The notes beneath the pieces were generated by a model, which did not search any database, had not been told where the DNA came from, and worked only from the letters and a program-made list of their open reading frames with translations. From Rhynchosporium graminicola (taxonomy: Eukaryota; Ascomycota; Leotiomycetes; Helotiales; Ploettnerulaceae), in contig FJUW01000061.1 of the NCBI GenBank assembly GCA_900074885.1, positions 515,370 through 536,138 of the forward strand: 20,769 bases of DNA, in the 5' to 3' direction. Position numbers and translations under genes: made by a program. Positions 1-8,648 of this stretch are shown piece after piece. Position 1 is the stretch's first letter; every line of letters begins with the position of its first letter.

Positions 1-733
1 GATTCTAGAGATCTCTCGGATAGCTGGGAATTTGAACGTAATTCAGCCTCAGAAGCACTAGTATTACTGCGAAGTCACTCTCGGATACTTCGAAACTCGT
101 TCCTTCGTGCGTACGAAGTAAAACAGCAGACGAATTTTAGGTAGAAACTTCCCTATAGGCCCTAATATTTATTATCCCCTTACCTGACTTTAACCTTCCG
201 AAAGTAGCTCTAATAGCGAAAAACCTTACTTTTAAGCTAGGACGAAGTAGCTTATTACCCTAGCGGAAATTATCGGAATTCGACTCGTAATCCCCGTACC
301 CCGGTACAATTTAGCCCCCCTCGGCAGAATCGACCTCTCTCTACTAGAACCTTTAATTTAATACTTTCTATATCTACTTAATAAAGATATCTGACTCTCC
401 TTAATCTTTTAGCTTCTTTAGAATTCGATTTAGACTTTCGTTTCTTTCGTAACCTTCAAGTGTTTCAATCACTCGCTTAGCCTCGCTTATTCAGCAAAAC
501 TCGGTATCACAATTACCGAGTTACTTAGAACCACGGTATCTCTCGGAGATTGCGTTTCCCTCTGCAGAAGAGATGATCTCGGTACTGAATTAGTATCTAC
601 GGTTTCGGTTTAATGGAAATTTGTAAGGTTATCTTAATATTTAACTGCGTTTTATACTTACTTTATTTCCTTAGTTACTTCGATTCTTTAAGGCTCGAGG
701 GCGAGCCTTTATCTTAGAAGGGGGTAATATGAC
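1..733 (+). pseudogene. 3' end of a Ty3/Gypsy (family A) pol pseudogene
   Basis: Frame 1 can be read from the window edge to a TGA that overlaps the LTR start, with about ten internal stops, mostly TAG/TAA. The first ~30 codons contain WEFERNSASEALVLL, which resembles the end of a chromodomain (W-x-P-x-x-N-L followed by an A-x-x-L helix). A Pro/Arg-rich tail follows (around 301-350), and then a CTCGAGGGCG string just before the polypurine tract, a common ending for fungal Gypsy ORFs. The + orientation and position directly 5' of a polypurine tract and LTR make this the Pol C-terminus of an element that starts left of the window. The chromodomain call is tentative. Residues do not match the C-terminus of the Gypsy at 14477-20769, so it is probably a different family. 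No intact product is possible. Confidence 0.5.
716..724 (+). promoter_or_regulatory. Polypurine tract of Gypsy family A
   Basis: A nine-base purine run (AGAAGGGGG) lies 3 bases upstream of the LTR start. This is where plus-strand DNA synthesis is primed in LTR retrotransposons, and it fixes the 3' LTR boundary and orientation. Confidence 0.6.
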
Positions 734-929
734 GGCGTATAGTATACGTGGCAGATACGGGCCAGTATCGGTGCCTTAGGTATACCCTCCTTATATATAT
801 AGAAGGTGCAGACTCCTTTAGAGCTCTGCATCTTTCTGTTTCCTTCGTACCAGACTATATAAGATCGCTCTTAGCCTCCCTACTTGTTTATTCTTGCTTA
901 TATACCGCCTTAAGTCTTGTGTCGTTACA
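728..929 (+). repeat. 3' LTR of Gypsy family A (202 bp)
   Basis: It starts TATGACGGC (read as RIP-altered TGTGACGGC) and ends GTCGTTACA. The two ends are inverted complements apart from RIP-type G/A changes. A TATA-like run lies at 792-801. The 3' edge abuts the integrase region of the minus-strand Gypsy copy: homology to the other family B copy (around 19690-19699) continues to about position 930. The LTR therefore marks an insertion into that element. Its sequence is unlike the 5' LTRs at 6336-6578 and 14477-14711. A 61-codon open stretch at 748-933 is chance. Confidence 0.7.
792..801 (+). promoter_or_regulatory. TATA-like box in the family A LTR
   Basis: A run of alternating TA about 65 bp into the LTR sits where an LTR promoter would be expected. 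The surrounding DNA is already TA-rich, so this is suggestive only. Confidence 0.3.
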
Positions 930-3349
930 ATAGTATAGAATACTAATTGCTTATTTACTAAAACGATCTATAAATACAAGAACGTTATCGTAACTATATT
1001 TATCGCGATTAAAGCTATAATAATCGACTATAATATACTCCTATAGGCGTGATAGTACTAGTAAGGGCTATAGGAGTCCGGGCTTCTTATCTCGTAGCAC
1101 TTGAATTCGTCGGTAAGTATAGTAGTTGCAGTAGTACTAGTTAATAGTTAAAGCGATCCCGTACTAGTAGTATTATAATAATAGGAGTTATAAGGTCTTC
1201 TTTGCACTTAGATAAGCAGTTTCTAATCGATCGTGTACTTCGCGTATAAGTAGCGTGCGAAGGTATAAAACGTTAAGTACGATTAATCTTCCTTCGTAAA
1301 GTAGAAGATCTTTTTCTATAGTTAGTTTTCTAGGAGTAGTAGAGAGAGCTTATTTCCGTAGTACTTAGAGTAATAGCGTAGCGCGATTAGCTTCAAGTAC
1401 TTACTATACTATAGAGAAAACTAGCGATAGGTTAGCGACTTCTAAGGCGTTAATAAGTTTAAAGCTATCTATAGAGTCAGAACTATTCAAGAAGTTACTT
1501 ATAAGTAGTACTAGATCGATTTAGTTTTCGCGTAGTAATTATTATAAACGTTAAGTTCTCTTAGTGTTATTTTAATTATCTAATTTATCTGCTCTACGAG
1601 AGAGAGCGTCAGTAAGTAGATTATGCTTCCTAAGTCGATAAGTAATTATGAAGTTATAATCTGCAAGTAGCTCTACTTATTATACTTATCGTGCGTTTAA
1701 CTACTTAGAGGTTATAAAGTACTTAAGAGCTTTATAGTTAGTAATAACGCGGATCTAATATAGTACGCCTACGAGTTCAGATCTCTAGTTACTAAAAGAT
1801 TATATAATTACAAGTATTTCCTTATCGTAGATAGCGTAATTAAGCTCGGCTAGTAGTATAGTCTTAGAGAAGTAAGCTACTAAGAACTAGTCTTTATCGT
1901 GCTATTACGATAGTACACCTGCTATTACTCTATTACTAGCGTCTATTTCGATTATATAAGATAGAACTTACTAATAGTAGTAGAGGAGTAGTACCGAAGT
2001 AAGAGCGTGCTTTAAGTAGTTAAAGGTATCTTTATACTCTTTAGCGAACCGAAATAACATATTATTTTTAGTAAGTTATATAAGAGGTTTCGCGATTATT
2101 CTATAGTCTTTAATAAATCGCTAGTAGAAGTTGCAAAAACCTAAGAACGATTATACGCCCTTAACTATAGTTAGGTAGCTCTAAGATCGTACGATATTAA
2201 CCTTTTTAGGGTTTACCTCGATTCCAGAAGTAGAGATAATAAATCTAAGGTATTTAATATAAGTAATATTGAATTTATACTTCTTAAGGTCGGCTTATAA
2301 TCTAGCGTCTTATAATTATTATAGTACCTTATATACGTATAATTAATACTATAGTAGGTCGTTAGAGTAGATCAGAATATTATCTAAATATACTATATAG
2401 AAGTCGTCCAGGTAGTTAAATAAGATATTATTCATATACCGCTAGTATATCGCAGGGCCGTCAGTTAGACCGAATAGTAGTACCTTGCATTTATACGCTC
2501 TATAGCAGGTCCGGAAAGTCGTATACTCTTTAGAGGCTAGATCCATTCGAATTCGGTGGAAAGCTTAGCGAATATCTAGTTTAGTAAAGATCTTAGCGGT
2601 AGAGATTCTAGCTAGCGTTTCGTCGATTAATAGCAGTAGGTATTAATCCTTTCTCATGAGATTATTATATATACGAAAGTCTATATAGAACCGTAGACTT
2701 CTATTAGCTTTCTTAACGAAAAGAATAAGTGCAGCATATAGTACTTAAGAAGGTTTAATGAAACCTTTAGCTAAGTTATTAGTAATATACGCTTTTACTA
2801 CTTTAAGTTCCTTAGCTGATATCTTATATAAGAGAGAGTATTTGAAGCTCTTTTCGGCCCTTTCCTTAAGCTTAATTCAGTGATCGCATGAACGATAAGA
2901 AGAGAGAATATCGCTAGCTTCCTTAGAAAAGACATATGCCTACTAGCTATACTCGTGAGGAATCCGTAGTTCTGAATCTAATTCGCTTAAGCTAGTAGTA
3001 AATTGCTAAGCGGTTTTATAGCGTTCCGTAAGGTTAATAGTTAAAGATATAATAGTAGTATTACGTTACTAATCTGCGATTCGGTCGTTAAGAAGCTTAT
3101 CTATCTCGTAGAGAGTAATAGAGAAGATCTTATCGTTAGAAGACTTCTAGCGTTCATATAAGAGATAGAAAGCTAAGCCGCTGATTATATAGATCTCTAG
3201 CGTAGGAGGCTCTTAGAGAGATCTAAGCGCACGAGGAGGTAGTCTTTATTAATATTAGCGCTTTCGAAATGACGTAATAGCTATATTTATACCTAGAGTA
3301 GCTTCTATTAACTCGCGAGATAGTATTCCTAGTAACTATTGATCTATAG

Positions 3350-3354
3350 TATAA
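3350..3354. repeat. Target-site duplication TATAA, left of solo LTR
   Basis: TATAA directly precedes the TG of the solo LTR and is repeated at 3851-3855. The homologous uninterrupted sequence in the right Gypsy copy (around 17299-17315) has this target once. Confidence 0.9.
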
Positions 3355-3850
3355 TGTAACGTTCCTGGTTCTGACTAGTACGCGGTATATAGGCTCGTCG
3401 GTTAGTATTAGCTATAAAGTAAAGTAAATAAGAAGTTCGGTTCTTAATTGGAATTAAGACGTTATAAGCAGGTATTAATTACTATATGAATTTAAGCACG
3501 AAGCTCCTATCTAATAGCAGAAGTGCTAGTCTTATATAGAATCTTCGTTCCCTTATACTAGCTATATAAGACTATCTTACAGAGCGCGTAAGCTCTCGCG
3601 ACTTATCTAGTAGTCTAGTATATCACGTGATCCTAGATCACTTATAGCTATAATACTATTATTACTTTAATATAGGTAGATATATAGTACTACTCGCTAG
3701 TTTATACTATAACTATATTAGTGCTTTTCCTCTAATAGTACTAACTCTTTTCTAGTACTAAAACCCGTCTAGTACTTACTACTAGATAGTACTATTATTA
3801 TTCTAGTACTAGGACGGTTTTAGTGCCAAGAACTATGCTAGTTCGTGACA
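3355..3850. repeat. Solo LTR (496 bp) inserted in Gypsy family B pol
   Basis: It begins TGTAACG and ends CGTGACA, giving TG...CA ends that are near-inverted repeats, and is flanked by TATAA on both sides. The right Gypsy copy lacks the whole block and reads straight through with one TATAA, so it is an empty-site control. This family matches neither of the other LTR types in the window. A solo LTR normally arises by recombination between the two LTRs of a full element. It includes CACGTG (around 3626) and an imperfect internal inverted repeat (around 3758-3835). Its own orientation is undetermined. No coding sequence is seen. Confidence 0.88.
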
Positions 3851-3855
3851 TATAA
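3851..3855. repeat. Target-site duplication TATAA, right of solo LTR
   Basis: Second copy of the 5-bp target site, directly after the CA end of the solo LTR. Five bp is the usual duplication length for LTR-retrotransposon integrases. Confidence 0.9.
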
Positions 3856-4753
3856 ATTGTATAAGCGTAATCTTATATATAGGTCTTTAACGTAGAGACT
3901 TCTAGTTAGGGTTAAAGTAGAGATTCACGCGAGATATAGGTAATAACGTTACTAAATTATATATACTTCGGACGTATATTAGTAGCTCTAGCGTATAAAG
4001 ACTTATCTCTGCTACTCTTTTCTTATTCTTCAGATAATAAAGACTTAGGCTCGGCGTATCTATAGGAAGTGATAGAAACGCTAGTAGAAGTACGTTTCCG
4101 AGCGTTTAGTAGCGGTTATTTAATAATAGATATAGAGTTAGTAACTGCTTAAATATTAATAGGAGAGCTAGCTGCGTTTCGCTATACCTCGTACGCTTCC
4201 TAGAACTGATTAAAGCGTCTGTCTCGTTCGTAAGCGTCGTATTAATAGCGCTAGTAAGTACGGTGTTTACGTAAGTCCTTGATTTCGATCGGAGAGCTAT
4301 AAACGTCACTAGGAGGAGTGCATAGTAGCTAAATAATCTATCGTTTAGAGGCATCTAAGAGTACTTAATATTCCGAAAGCTAGGTCCTTCCGAGTATAAT
4401 ACTATAGTTTCCGAGAGTAGTAATAAGAAAGGGGGTAAATACCTGAACGCGGCGATCTACTATTAAGTTAAGTATTATATAGTAACTAATTATACTACTA
4501 TTAACGCTATTAAAACCTTTAATAGGGATTGCGTTTAGCAGAGAGTGAATTAAAGGTTTTAGAAAGAAGGAAAGAGATTTAAGAAAAGAATAATTAAAAA
4601 AATAGTATTTATTAGCTCCAGAATTAAGAAGTATAAGTAGCTTATACGAAAGTCTATTCTTAGTAAGAGTAGCACGTGTAGTAAATGATTAACTACTAAG
4701 AAGCTTCGTAAGGTTAAGATATCGCATATCTCGCATACTACCTAGGAAGGAGT

Positions 4754-4760
4754 CTTTCCT
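4754..4760 (-). other. Degraded counterpart of the candidate gag-pol slippery site
   Basis: On the minus strand this reads AGGAAAG where the right copy (16294-16300) has GGGAAAG. The first G appears to have changed to A. It sits at the same place relative to the gag-pol frame change in both copies. Confidence 0.3.
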
Positions 4761-6272
4761 TAGGCGTAGTCTTTTACTAGCGGAGGTTTGATATACTCCT
4801 AAGCGTTATCGTACGTATCTTCGTTATTATTATCTTCTGACTCGCTATTAACGTCGTTATTAGTATCAATCGCGTTAATACGATACAGAGTATTAGGTCG
4901 AGCTGACGATAAGCGTAAGTATAAGGTAAGCGTGAAGTGACGAGAAGTATTCGCTAGCGATAGAGCTCGCGTAGTATCGCTTCGCACTTACTATAGCATA
5001 CGACTCGTAGAGGTTTGATTACTAGTCGAACTAGTATTCTCGGGAGTAGGAAGGCCTAGTTGCGGATAAGAAGAAGAGTTAGTAATATAGCGCTAGGAGG
5101 AGGTATTAATAGGGCGTTCCCAGGTCGCGCTAGCCTTAGCCGAAGACTCGAAATAGTAGGTCTTTTCGATAAATTAGCCTTAGTCTTCAGCTTATATAGC
5201 CTTAACGTATTCTTCTAGTGTTCTTAACGTTCGGTACTATTAGAAGAGCTATTTCCGAAGCTATACAAGTAGCTTTTCTTATAGGTCCATTTTCAGAGTC
5301 GATTGATTATTTATACTAGCTTTACGAGCTAGCGTACGGAATTCCTAGTAGAACGTCCAAAAGGTCTATTTATACTCTTTCTTTAGCGCTAAGTAGCTAG
5401 CTCTTATAGTTTATTAGTTATATGGATTCGATAAGAAGGAGACGAGTTAAGTGATCATATCAAGCGAATCGATCATATTACCTTCCTTATTATATTCTAG
5501 TTCTAGGAACGCGAGTTCTAGGTAAGTTCTAGCTATCCCTTCTATTTAATTAAGTAACTAATCTTTATAGTGATCTTCGTCAAGGAAGTAGCTAGAGTAG
5601 CGCCGGAGAGTATTACGTATCTATACTTCCTAGAGCTTTAGAGAGTAATCGATTCTATCAGAGAGTTTATTTAGAAGGTTCGGAATCTTCTTAATACGAG
5701 TAGCGTAAGATATAGAAGAAATTCCACTTATAAAGTATTCTCTACGAGAGTTTTCTTCAATTAATAATAGAGGAGTTAGCGAATGAGGATCGTCGAAAGA
5801 CACAGATTTAGTAGTACGAGTAGCTATCGTTTAGCGTACCTCACGCAGTTTATCTATAATTATTATAATTAATCTACTATATCCTTCTTTAATTATATTT
5901 CCTCCGCGAGCCTTCTTTCTGCCTCTTGCAGCTAGTAAGCACGATCTTCCCATAAGTTACTTACAGTTACTATTACTATAGGAGTATTATCGGGGAGGTT
6001 TAGTAACTCAGTGAGTTCGTTAATTATAGTAGGAGTTAGAGAGCTCAACTCGGATGAAGCGTCGTCGCGAGCACTCTCTACTATAGAGAAGGGTAGATTA
6101 CAGCGAGTATTACGAGTCGCCGAAGAATAAGTAGAAGTAGAGGGAGTTAGAGAACCGGTCGTCGATTTATCGGACTTAGGTTACTTCTATTTAGGTACTA
6201 TTCTTCAAGTTTATACTTAGTATAGGCCTTCTCTATATAGCGGAGTCTCCTGCGTTTAGTAGCTCTAGGCAT
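4761..6272 (-). pseudogene. Gypsy family B gag pseudogene, left copy
   Basis: An ATG at 6272 opens a short basic frame (MPRATKRRR...) that stops after 24 codons. The main Gag frame is a different one and begins to look coding by about 6187. It has a Ser/Thr-rich N-terminus, a charged helical stretch (around 5930-5890, LQEAERRLAEE-like) and the retrotransposon Gag region with L-E-E-Y-V-K-A-I-Q-like residues (around 5240-5190). An acidic Asn/Asp/Glu-rich tail remains open at 4987-4799. The homologous region in the right copy (14775-16293) has the same order. Whether the first ATG joins Gag by an intron or an old frameshift, or is a separate leader ORF, is unresolved. Several stops are RIP-type. 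Confidence 0.75.
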
Positions 6273-6335
6273 AGAGGTATAATATAAGTAGATATTTACT
6301 ATCTTCCTAGATATAAGTAAAAGAGTTATAGATAA

Positions 6336-6578
6336 TATAACGCTTACTCTATGAAGGTCTTACTCACTACCTAATAGGTAAGACCTTATATTGCATAGAA
6401 TATAAAGTAGTAAGAATCAACTTAGAATCTATAACTAAAGAGTGAAGAAGTAGAGAGAGAAGGGAAGTATATATATAAAAAGGGGCCCCTAAACTCTACT
6501 CGTGTAATCTCGCTTAGCAGTAAGTGTTTCCACTAATAGGGGGAAACCTCTAAACCTCCAATCTGACTAGTCGTCACA
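6336..6578 (-). repeat. 5' LTR of the left Gypsy family B copy
   Basis: The 5' edge is clear: TGTGACGAC read from 6578, abutting hAT coding sequence. The 3' edge near 6336 is tentative, based on a GCGTTATA end matching GCGTCGTA in the right copy. It contains a GGGGCCCC palindrome, a TATA-like run at 6468-6478 and a 10-bp hairpin. About 243 bp against about 235 bp in the other copy. Confidence 0.65.
6354..6387. repeat. Perfect 10-bp inverted repeat in the Gypsy B LTR
   Basis: AAGGTCTTAC at 6354-6363 pairs with GTAAGACCTT at 6378-6387 across a 14-nt loop, near the 3' end of the LTR. The right copy keeps only a decayed version (around 14661-14693). In RNA it would form a stable hairpin. A role in RNA dimerisation or polyadenylation is only a guess. 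Confidence 0.55.
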
Positions 6579-6807
6579 ATAGTCGGATATTTCTCAGCTT
6601 GTAATTTTATTATATTTTTAACGAATATATCGAAGATTCGTAGGCACTTTTATATATACTCTAACTCTCTTTCGCTAAGAAGTAATATATTTCTATACTT
6701 CTTAAACGACTTACTATCGGAAGTAGATATTACTACTGATATAGCAGGCTATAGATTAAGGAAGTTTTTAAGTATATTAGCTATAGAAGACTACCTTGTT
6801 TTTTAAT

Positions 6808-6875
6808 CTATATTAATAATTATATTCATAAGTATATTATTATATAAATATTAGATAAAAAGATTAATAACTTAC
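6808..6875 (-). other. Probable intron in hAT transposase (68 nt)
   Basis: GTAAGT donor at 6875 and AG acceptor at 6809-6808 on the minus strand, AT-rich between. It separates the ...IEALEIKNPRFP block from the downstream helical block. Confidence 0.55.
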
Positions 6876-7001
6876 CTAATTACGGAAAGCGAGGATTTTT
6901 AATCTCTAGAGCCTCTATATGCCTTTTTAAAGCTCTAGTATTCTCTCCCGAATATTTAAAGCCTAATATAATAGTCCTTATCTTTTTCCATAGAGAAGTA
7001 T

Positions 7002-7047
7002 CTATTAAAATTAATATATATATTAATAATAGAAGAATATAACTTAC
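7002..7047 (-). other. Probable intron in hAT transposase (46 nt)
   Basis: GTAAGT donor at 7047 and TAATAG acceptor at 7003-7002. Coding similarity resumes just after it with WKKIRTIILGFKYSGE-like sequence. Short even for a fungal intron. Confidence 0.5.
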
Positions 7048-7458
7048 TATTATTTAAATCCTCCTCTCTATTATTCTCGATATTTACTATATCTTCTCTA
7101 TCGTTAAGTTCGCTATAAGCGTCTTTAATAATATTCTTTAATATATCTTGAACAATAAGATTAATTACATGAGCTATACACGCTATATCTCCTTGAAACT
7201 TTATTCCTTTTATATCATAGTCTTTGATAAAGGCTTCTATAAGAGTATCGTTTGAGCTAGCGTTATCTCGAGTGATACAATATATAGTTAGTTATTTATA
7301 TTTAATATAAAAGAAAGGATTATTATAATACCTTATAATTCTATCTTGAATATTCCACTCTTCTAAAGCTTTAGATAAAACCTTAAAGAGATATCTTCCG
7401 GAGTAAGGCTCGTTTAAATAAGCTATACTAATAGGGTGTGACTTAAGCTTAAGGCTAC

Positions 7459-7837
7459 TATCGATATAGTATCTACATATATAGTTAGTATTATATATAT
7501 CTTACTAGTAAGTAATAAATTAATTAAAGGGAAACTTATATAGTAATACCTAGATAAGAGTCTTGATTTATAGCAGTCCACGCGTCTAAAGTCAAAGAGA
7601 AATATATATTCTCTTTAATATTAAGATTAAAATCTTCTTAAATTTTCTCTTTTCTTTCTTTATATATACTACTTAGATAGTCGTGAAGTATTTTATTATA
7701 AAGAAGGGGAGATTGCCTATTATATAGAATTAATATAAGATATATAATAATATAATAAGAAAACTTACTCGTTTAAATAAAGAGTTAACTCTCTAAAAGA
7801 AGTACTTGAAATACTTCTAAACGAAAGATTATTTTCG
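7459..7837. repeat. 379-bp direct repeat, copy 1
   Basis: It matches 7839-8217 at 377 of 379 positions, offset exactly 380. The two differences are C7476/T7856 and G7808/A8188, both CpA/TpA or TpG/TpA type. It ends directly against the N at 7838. Its content is an internal hAT stretch: the end of one exon, an intron and the LDAWTA exon. Probably one end of an unmerged contig overlap. Confidence 0.95.
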
Positions 7838-7838
7838 N
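7838..7838. other. Single ambiguous base (N), scaffold join
   Basis: The only N in the window. It lies exactly between two 379-bp near-identical direct copies, as expected when two overlapping contig ends are joined without merging. Confidence 0.85.
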
Positions 7839-8217
7839 TATCGATATAGTATCTATATATATAGTTAGTATTATATATATCTTACTAGTAAGTAATAAAT
7901 TAATTAAAGGGAAACTTATATAGTAATACCTAGATAAGAGTCTTGATTTATAGCAGTCCACGCGTCTAAAGTCAAAGAGAAATATATATTCTCTTTAATA
8001 TTAAGATTAAAATCTTCTTAAATTTTCTCTTTTCTTTCTTTATATATACTACTTAGATAGTCGTGAAGTATTTTATTATAAAGAAGGGGAGATTGCCTAT
8101 TATATAGAATTAATATAAGATATATAATAATATAATAAGAAAACTTACTCGTTTAAATAAAGAGTTAACTCTCTAAAAGAAGTACTTAAAATACTTCTAA
8201 ACGAAAGATTATTTTCG
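7839..8217. repeat. 379-bp direct repeat, copy 2
   Basis: Partner of 7459-7837. It begins immediately after the N, and the upstream hAT sequence continues without a break at its other end (8218 onward). Using this block once restores the expected domain order of the transposase. Confidence 0.95.
8097..8148 (-). other. Intron in hAT transposase (52 nt)
   Basis: GTAAGT donor at 8148 and AATAG acceptor at 8098-8097. Splicing joins ...LTLYLNE to QSPLLYNKIL... with the split codon GA|G, in frame. The duplicated block repeats it at 7717-7768. Confidence 0.7.
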
Positions 8218-8371
8218 ATAATAAATCGAATTAAAAGCGACTTATATTTCTTTAAATTAAAGGGCTCTTTTATAAGCGAAGCAGGCCGCTTAAGACCTCT
8301 AAAGGCTTGAGCTATAGTAGTTTGACTACTATTACTTCCTTAACTAAAGGCTTCTTCGATATCGGAAGTAT

Positions 8372-8427
8372 CTAATAATAGTTAGTTAGTTTAATAAAGA
8401 AATATAATATATATATATAGTACTTAC
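8372..8427 (-). other. Intron in hAT transposase (56 nt)
   Basis: GTAAGT donor at 8427, CTAAC-type branch sequence and TTAG acceptor at 8373-8372. It joins LDSES to NTSDIEEAF in frame. Confidence 0.65.
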
Positions 8428-8451
8428 TTGATTCCGAGTCTAATTGTATTA

Positions 8452-8456
8452 AGACT
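8452..8456. repeat. Target-site duplication AGACT, left of Copia
   Basis: AGACT directly precedes the 5' LTR and recurs at 14048-14052 directly after the 3' LTR. Both copies lie in hAT coding sequence, so it marks the integration site. Confidence 0.9.
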
Positions 8457-8634
8457 TGTTGCGAGGATATGGGTCTTGGTATGGATCAGGTGACTGTAGT
8501 CACGTGCATAGTCCGTGCGGATATTCCTAGATAATATCTTCTGTCGACTCTCCATAGTAATTAGTACTGCAATACAACTAATATCATTCAACTACTCTAT
8601 GCCTTACTCTGAAGATCAACGTAACCTTACTATA
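8457..8634 (+). repeat. 5' LTR of Copia element (178 bp)
   Basis: It starts TGTTGCGAG and ends CTATA (from an original ...CA, altered). The boundary is set by the AGACT duplication and by the primer-binding site that follows. It contains a GTGACT/AGTCAC inverted repeat at 8490-8503 overlapping CACGTG at 8501-8506, and the ATG of the Gag-Pol frame at 8599. Confidence 0.92.
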
Positions 8635-8648
8635 GGTTATAAGCCCCG
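8635..8648 (+). promoter_or_regulatory. Primer-binding site, initiator-Met half-tRNA type
   Basis: GGTTATAAGCCCCG lies directly after the 5' LTR. It resembles the Drosophila copia primer site, which pairs with the anticodon arm of initiator Met tRNA rather than with its 3' CCA end. Assuming the A is a RIP change from G restores GGTTATGAGCCC, the complement of a CAU anticodon loop. The tRNA match is from family knowledge. Confidence 0.6.

Larger units (their letters stand above)
930..4760 (-). pseudogene. Gypsy family B pol pseudogene, left copy (PR-RT-RNase H-partial IN)
   Basis: Pol of the left copy, minus strand. The protease motif around 4614-4625 reads N-S-G-A, so the catalytic Asp has become Asn. 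The RT block lies around 2370-2780. Its YLDD box reads YLDN (codons at 2390-2379), removing one metal-binding Asp. RNase H falls around 1700-1970, and the zinc-binding and early core parts of integrase around 960-1270. It ends at 930, soon after the integrase VFID strand. Protease and RT are in the same frame. The solo LTR plus its 5-bp duplication adds 501 bp, a multiple of three, so the frame is kept but stops are added. Many TAA/TAG codons replace Gln. No active enzyme can be made. Confidence 0.88.
930..6578 (-). mobile_element. Truncated Ty3/Gypsy element (family B), left copy
   Basis: Read on the minus strand it runs 5' LTR (6578-6336), leader, gag, protease, RT, RNase H and the start of integrase. 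It then stops at 930, where the family A LTR begins. It is collinear with the plus-strand copy at 14477-19699: without the solo LTR and its duplicated 5 bp it is 5,148 bp against 5,223 bp. The 5' LTR edge cuts the hAT transposase, so this copy inserted into the hAT gene. Its 3' part should lie beyond the family A element, outside the window. Stops, catalytic substitutions and the solo LTR rule out autonomous activity. Confidence 0.9.
6579..8456 (-). pseudogene. hAT transposase pseudogene, downstream part (catalytic domain), truncated
   Basis: Second half of a hAT-superfamily (Ac/Restless type) transposase, minus strand. Recognisable in order: a basic segment with AFRGLKRPASLIKEPFNLKK (around 8310-8250); LDAWTA with the first catalytic Asp (7964-7966, and again at 7584-7586 in the duplicated copy); YIDSSLKLKSH (around 7468-7430); a TRDNASSND motif with the second Asp (codon 7267-7265); and AHVINLIVQDIL (around 7180-7145). 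Helical sequence ending EKYPT follows (around 6590). The gene stops there because the Gypsy LTR begins at 6578, so the C-terminal dimerisation region is missing. Short fungal introns interrupt it. It joins in frame to the upstream half at 14048-14409 once the Copia element is removed. RIP stops and the N/duplication break it further. Confidence 0.85.

Noticed and set aside
748..933. 61-codon open frame on the plus strand
   Set aside because: Lies within the family A LTR and runs into its edge. An LTR is not expected to encode it and no motif is visible.
3626..3631. CACGTG motifs in the solo LTR and Copia LTRs as functional bHLH sites
   Set aside because: Six-base palindromes are expected by chance, and no other evidence ties them to regulation here.
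4106..4354. 82-codon open frame on the minus strand
   Set aside because: It lies in the left Gypsy between protease and RT but out of the frame that aligns with the right copy's Pol. Hydrophobic composition and lack of any family motif fit a shadow frame.
7459..8217. A genuine biological tandem duplication within the hAT element
   Set aside because: Possible, but the copies meet exactly at the only N in the window, and a single copy restores gene order, so an assembly join is the simpler reading.
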